Shown in pieces: positions 37,601 through 43,900 of a stretch of 64,000 nt of DNA. Where the stretch lies: assembly GCA_026874595.1 (NCBI GenBank), contig CM049308.1, positions 20,687,867 to 20,751,866 on the forward strand, read 5' to 3'. How positions within the stretch are numbered: the stretch's first letter is position 1; each line of letters begins with the position of its first letter. Source of the stretch: Sipunculus nudus (taxonomy: Eukaryota > Annelida > Sipuncula > Golfingiida > Sipunculidae). The position numbers and the translations under genes were made by a program. The notes below the pieces were generated by a model, which was not told where the DNA came from, ran no database searches, and saw nothing but the letters and a program-made list of their open reading frames with translations.

Positions 37601-38423
37601 GCACTGAAAATCTCATTGCTTCTTGGCAGATTTCAATTCATGATCGCTTAGCCAAGACCACAAATGCTGATCATATGGGAATTGTTTACAGACTGGCTTT
37701 TCTGTTCATTTTGCTTCGTTACATTATTTGTTAATTAATAAGCAAACTTGTTCATATAGGTGTGTTGAGACGAGGAAGAAGTAGGTTAATATTGACTGAT
37801 ACAGCATTTCATACTTTCGATTATATTTTTTACAATTTTTGGGGGGTATTTAGGAAACTAATCATAATGTTGTACAGTAATACGAAAAGTACATTTCTTA
37901 AAATGAAACATCCATATGACACTGGCTTTGCGTCACAGGTCCTGCTCGCGTTGGTTGAATATGGGGAACACTGCTACAACATTCCAAATCTGAGGATTAT
38001 AGGTTACGCTTGCCGCACAAACCTCCCCTCAAGTACGGCGTTCAGAGGTTTTGGGGTTCCTCAGGTGGTCTTTCTTCAGGAAACCATGGTTAGAGAGGTC
38101 GCCAGCTTTCTTGATATGCCACTGCATGAGGTAAATTATGTTTTTCTTTTAGTTGCATTTGTATAGAAATACTCCCTGAACTTATTTGAGATCAACAGTA
38201 AACCGAGCAGTAAATTTTACCTTCGAAAAAAAAAATAGTTTTTAAAAATTGAATTTCAATTGTTCCGGCGAAGAATACAGATGCAGAAGTTATTTTATTG
38301 TCCACTAAAAAGGTTAACATCTCATCAGGTTCTAGAATAATTAGTAAGCAGGGTTATAATCCAGGGTTATAAACTGATCGTTTATGCATGGTAAAGATGT
38401 CAAAATATTAACAAGCACTATAC

Positions 38424-38456
<33 letters not shown>

Positions 38457-40886
38457 TTATATATATTTATATATATATATATATATATATATAAACAGCT
38501 TCAGAAGAACAACTTGATATATGATGGAGTGGAAATATTCCCTAGTATAACTGTAGAGAATTGTACTCTCGGTCAGTGTTGGGAGCAGTGTGTGGAACAG
38601 AGCAAATTCCAATCAAGACTCGAAGAGGTCGAAGAGTTCAATAGGTAGGTAAGCTACTAAACCCTAAAATATTTTAATGTCTCTGTTAAAATTTTGAAGA
38701 CCACATAGGTAACGCTAGCGTAACCAGTGTAATGTCATCTTAATAACGTATCTAAGCCTAGTCATTTCATTATTACACTTTACATTTTTGAATGAAATTT
38801 GGTTTTTCTATCCCCGATTAAAATAAACCCGCCCCTAATTATGAAGGAACTGGGATGCTGCTCTCTTCCTTTGATATATTCTTCAATATTCATATCTGAA
38901 TTATACTTCATAATATCATCTTCAACTGATAGATCATAACATTTGTATTTTTATTACCGAAATGTCTCAGCTTACCTTTGAATCATATTTTCCAAAAGCA
39001 AGGATAAAGCAATATGTCATATATACTTGTGAGCGTAGCGTTGCAAACTTTAATTTTATGCACTAAAACAATAAGACTAAAGATACTTTTTTTCAGAAAT
39101 CACAAATTTCAAAAGAAAGGGATTGCTTTTGCTCCAGTCAAGTTTATAGTTGGGGGTCTGCCACCTCCTCTTAATCAGGTAATCAATAAATGTTTCCGTA
39201 TCTTTTTATCTAAAAACATATGGAATAAATGTTGTGCAAATATTAATGAGGATGATACATATTTATTGACGTGTTTAATACATATTTATTAAATACTATG
39301 TACATATATCAATAAAATGTCGATATAGATAGAAATTATATTATTGGGTGACAATATTAAAACCGGGGAACATTATATAAAATGATTTATATCCTTATAT
39401 AGAATCAGTTTATGACTAAATTAATATTACAGCGTATTAAAATCGAATAAATGAAATATAAAATTAAAGTTTCGATTACTAAAGATGTCAATATAGTATT
39501 ATTTAAACTAATTGTTCTATGGGTACCTGTAATTGTAACATCTAGATAATCAATTTTATTTTCATTTTCATTTTGGAAGGGGGGTCTGATGATTTGCTTA
39601 AACAAAAATCGATCAATCGATCAATCGCTTTAAACCCTTTGGTACCTGATAGGCAGCAACCACGGCACGCTTTACTGACAGGGCCTCAGCTCCGCCCACA
39701 CACTTGGGTTCACGGGTCGCTTGGCTGTCAGATGTAAAATAATCGCCTTTAACTTGCAAATATGAAGATTTGTAATAAAGAGCGCTCTACAGCCGTGTAT
39801 CACTTACAATAAACGAGTACGTCTTTGGGATGTTCCTCGGTGTAATGACCCAGCAATGAGGCTGATTACACACTCAAGACCTGCAGGTGTGGTAGACCCC
39901 GAGCCTGTGTGACATCAGGATACAAAATAACATGATCGGAAGCGAATGTACTGCCCTGTCACGTGGTCCCTAACCTAAAATGGAACTCTGCCGAAGTAAA
40001 TACTTCGATTAATAATTAGAAAGGTAGGCATTAAAAATGGAGGCGGTCACCTCCACCAAAATAAAGGTTTAAAATATATATTTTATGGGGTTTTGCATGA
40101 AAATAGACGACTTATTAGCATTTGATTTAGACAAGAGTGCACAATGACTGCAGACGGCGTTGCTACCTTAATTCAAATAATCTATTGTGTATGTATATGT
40201 CATAAACATGACAGGCCGGTGCTCTAGTGCATGTGTACGCTACTGATGGGTCCGTTCTGTTGTCTCACGGCGGGATAGAAATGGGACAAGGACTCCATAC
40301 AAAAATGGCGCAGGTATGTATCAAACATTAAAATTACTTTCATAGTAGACATATAATTTTCACTTACAGATATTCAGTACCTGAAATTATTGCATGCAAG
40401 TTGCTGGCTACCTCCTTTATATCAAAACAATTAATGATATGAATTTAAAAAGTAAACTGCCCGAAATCAATTTTACCAGAATGTTTTATTGTAAATGAAA
40501 ATCACTGCCTACCATTTTGCAATAATTTATTACAGGTTGCCAGCAGAGCTTTAGGAATCCCGTTAGACAAAATTCACACAAGCGGCAACAGTACGTATCA
40601 GGTCCCTAATGCCATCGCCACCAGCGCAAGTCAGTCATCAGATCTTAATGGAATGGCAGTGAAGGTTGGTGCTATACGTAAGAATATTTAAATCATGATG
40701 AAGTCCCTTTAAAAAAAATAAAGAATCATTTGAATGGGTACCACTTGTGTAATATGTGTCGGCTTTAAACCTGGTCTTCTGTCCAGTCCTGTCATGGGCA
40801 GCCAGTTACAATGGCAGAAGTGACTTAGGAAGCAGTTTATCAGTCCATGTATATGTCTGTGTGTGGCAACTGCAACTGTAGAATAA

Positions 40887-40942
<56 letters not shown>

Positions 40943-43900
40943 TTCATGTAACACATATTTGAGACTAAACAGAAACTCCCCAACAACCCATTCCCGAAGA
41001 TGCCACCTGTACAGCGCGTATTACATTATATTTACTGTTATGATTTATTATTTATTATTTGTATGCTGAGAGTATTTTTATTCAGAGGGCGTGCGAAAAA
41101 CTTCTGGAACGGCTCGCGCCTTTCAAAGCTGCCAATCCAAAGGGAACTTGGGAAGAATGGGTGCGTGTAACATTATTTATTTAGGATAGTAATTTTGAGT
41201 TTTATTTAATGTGGAAATATGACGACAAGAGGAAAGAAATAGTCAACTATCTGTCAATAAAAAGGTAATAAAGAATAAGTAATTTTATTAATATAAAGGG
41301 AATAAAAGGAAAGATCTATAATTTCAGGTAAATTCTTATTTATTATTTCAGCATTATTATATTATTAAAACTTATATTTTACTTGTCTGATTTTTAAAAT
41401 TTATTCTGAAATATATTGAAAACGCATCTAAAATATCATGCTTCCTTGGTATCTTGTTGTCCCTACCATCATAGCGTTATTAATTTGACCTTACGTACGT
41501 ATTACAAATAAAGCTGGAGATAAATATGCTCCTGTTTTATCATCCATAAAACTGTGGGTGACTGACGTAACCGATACTCCTATTTTTATCTGTTTTTGTT
41601 TCTGTCAGAAACATAAACAATAAAGGAAAAGATTCGCTAAGCAAAAACGTGTGTTCAATATTTCAAGACACATTTCCTCATCCTACAAGTATCTTTGGGC
41701 GCAATTCAATAAAAAAATTTATACCGTCTCTCTGCTACCAAACTCCATCCGCAGATATATTCTCCCCTTGTCGCTGTCATCGGAGAACTTCCCTGCATAA
41801 CCCCGCGCCCTTATCGAACCATGAAATGTTTCATTCTCCGTTGAAGTTTTGCCCCTAATGGGTGCTGCCCGTACACACCGGGAATCGGATTTCACAGGTT
41901 GAAAGTTGAAATTATGGGTATACATAGAGTTCTCAATAATATGTACTTTATAACTTTTTAAGGTCAGTGAGGCGTTCAGCAATCAGATATCACTGTCGGC
42001 GGGTGGCTATTATGGGTAAGTGATGCTTTTTCATTTCTGTTTTTAAATGACCAGATACCACAACTTTATTCCATTAATCGTTTTTTACAAGCGTATATGC
42101 AAGCAGAGTTGCAATATTATAATTATTTTTCTTAGTAACCACGATTCACATCCCTGAATTAAATCAATATTTATTGTGCTTATTATTCTATTTATATATT
42201 GCTTATATTTTATTTAACACTCAGATGCATACGTTTTATATGAATGTGCATGGAGATACGCGGGGTGTACATGAATTTTTAGCTGCCAAGTGGATCTTAT
42301 CCTTTTTTCTCGTTACAAATGTTTTAAAACAAAAAAATTAAAATAAATAGGAATAACACTTTTTATATTTTATTTTAGCGGGAGGGATTTCTACTACACT
42401 TACGGTGTAGGATGTTCAGAGGTGCAAGTTGACTGTCTAACCGGCGCACACCAAGTGAGCAACTTTTCAGAAATAAACCGGTTTCTTTAAGCATGTAATA
42501 TTATGTGCGACTAAACCTTACCTTTTAACACAACGATCTCTAGACGACAAACCGGCTTTCTTGGTCATTGGGTAAAGCAAATGGCTCAAGGCCGTGAGAA
42601 CGATCGTCTAGTCGAGGAATGATAAGATTCCCTTTAAAGTCGGGCGCCACCCAGGATGAGCGCCGTGCAGGCTCATTGTGGAGGCTGTACCCATATTCGT
42701 GTTTCACTCACAAACGGGTTCGCTTTTCGGGTTTCCTCGGTATTACACACCAAGAACCGACTTGTGCGGTACACAGAGCCTGGTTGACGCCAGGAGAAAT
42801 GTGTTTTTTGCGCCTTGTCACGAAGTCCGAAACCGGAATGGAATTCTGCAGAAGTACAGGGTACCAAGTCAAGCTAGCATTAAAATGGAGTTACCCGCCC
42901 CTCCCCCCCCCCCCCAAAAAAAAACCCCACTAGTTAACATTTATTATGATCTTTTTAAAATGTATTCTCATAACGAAGAAACTACTCTTCCAGTTACCCT
43001 ATTGAGACGCAGATGATACTGTTTTGCTTCATTAAAGTAATAATCGTTGGTTTAATAGGATTATCCATTAAATATTTCAGCATTCAAAATAAACCGGCCA
43101 AAAATTAATTTATGAATAAATTTCCTTCAATAGAGCTTTATCTTTAGGTTCTCCGGACGGATATAGTAATGGACGTCGGCAAAAGCCTAAACCCTGCGAT
43201 TGACATTGGTCAGATTGAGGGAGCCTTTGTGCAGGTATATCAAAGCTAATAACTACACGGTTCTTGTAATTAATATGTATACTCTAACTGATTTTCGACC
43301 TTTATTCGGTGAAAAGTACTGGATCTTGAAGATTTTCTCCTTAAAAATCAATAATCCTTTCATTGTCAGAAGTCGGATTACTGCTAACTCTTATGATATC
43401 TTACAATGGAGCACATAAAGTTACTAACATGTACCATCCTTAATTTTCATGTCGCTCTTTTTATATTTCTAATAAGCGCTTTTGTACACAAGAGTGATTT
43501 GAACATTGTATTAAAATGCATCCATATAAAATTCAGTTCAATTTAGGATAGATCTGCATTGAAGGTAGATTATTATTAGAATATTAAAATGCTGTTTTTC
43601 AAAATACCCCGACAAAAGTGAAATAATATAGATATATATATATTTTAAAGATACTGACTATTTCATTTTGGTAGAGTTACGGTCGTTTGATGTTAGAGGA
43701 AATGACGTATGATACATCCGGGGCTCTGATCAACAAGGACTTATCCAGGTACAAGATCCCGACAATAGGCAACATACCGCGTGAGTTCAACGTGACGCTC
43801 CTCAAAGACTCTCAAAACGTCAAGGCAGTTTATTCATCAAAGGCGAGTATGAAATTTATAGCATGTAACGTATAACGTGCAGCTATATTAATCTTATGTA

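Noticed and set aside
37762-37938. Upstream extension of exon 24
   Set aside because: The open frame continues upstream of 37939 by chance; family homology starts at the acceptor GTCACAG.
42619-43016. Overlapping open frames of 104 and 112 codons in intron 31
   Set aside because: They fall on a dispersed repeat shared with intron 26 and end in a homopolymer tract.
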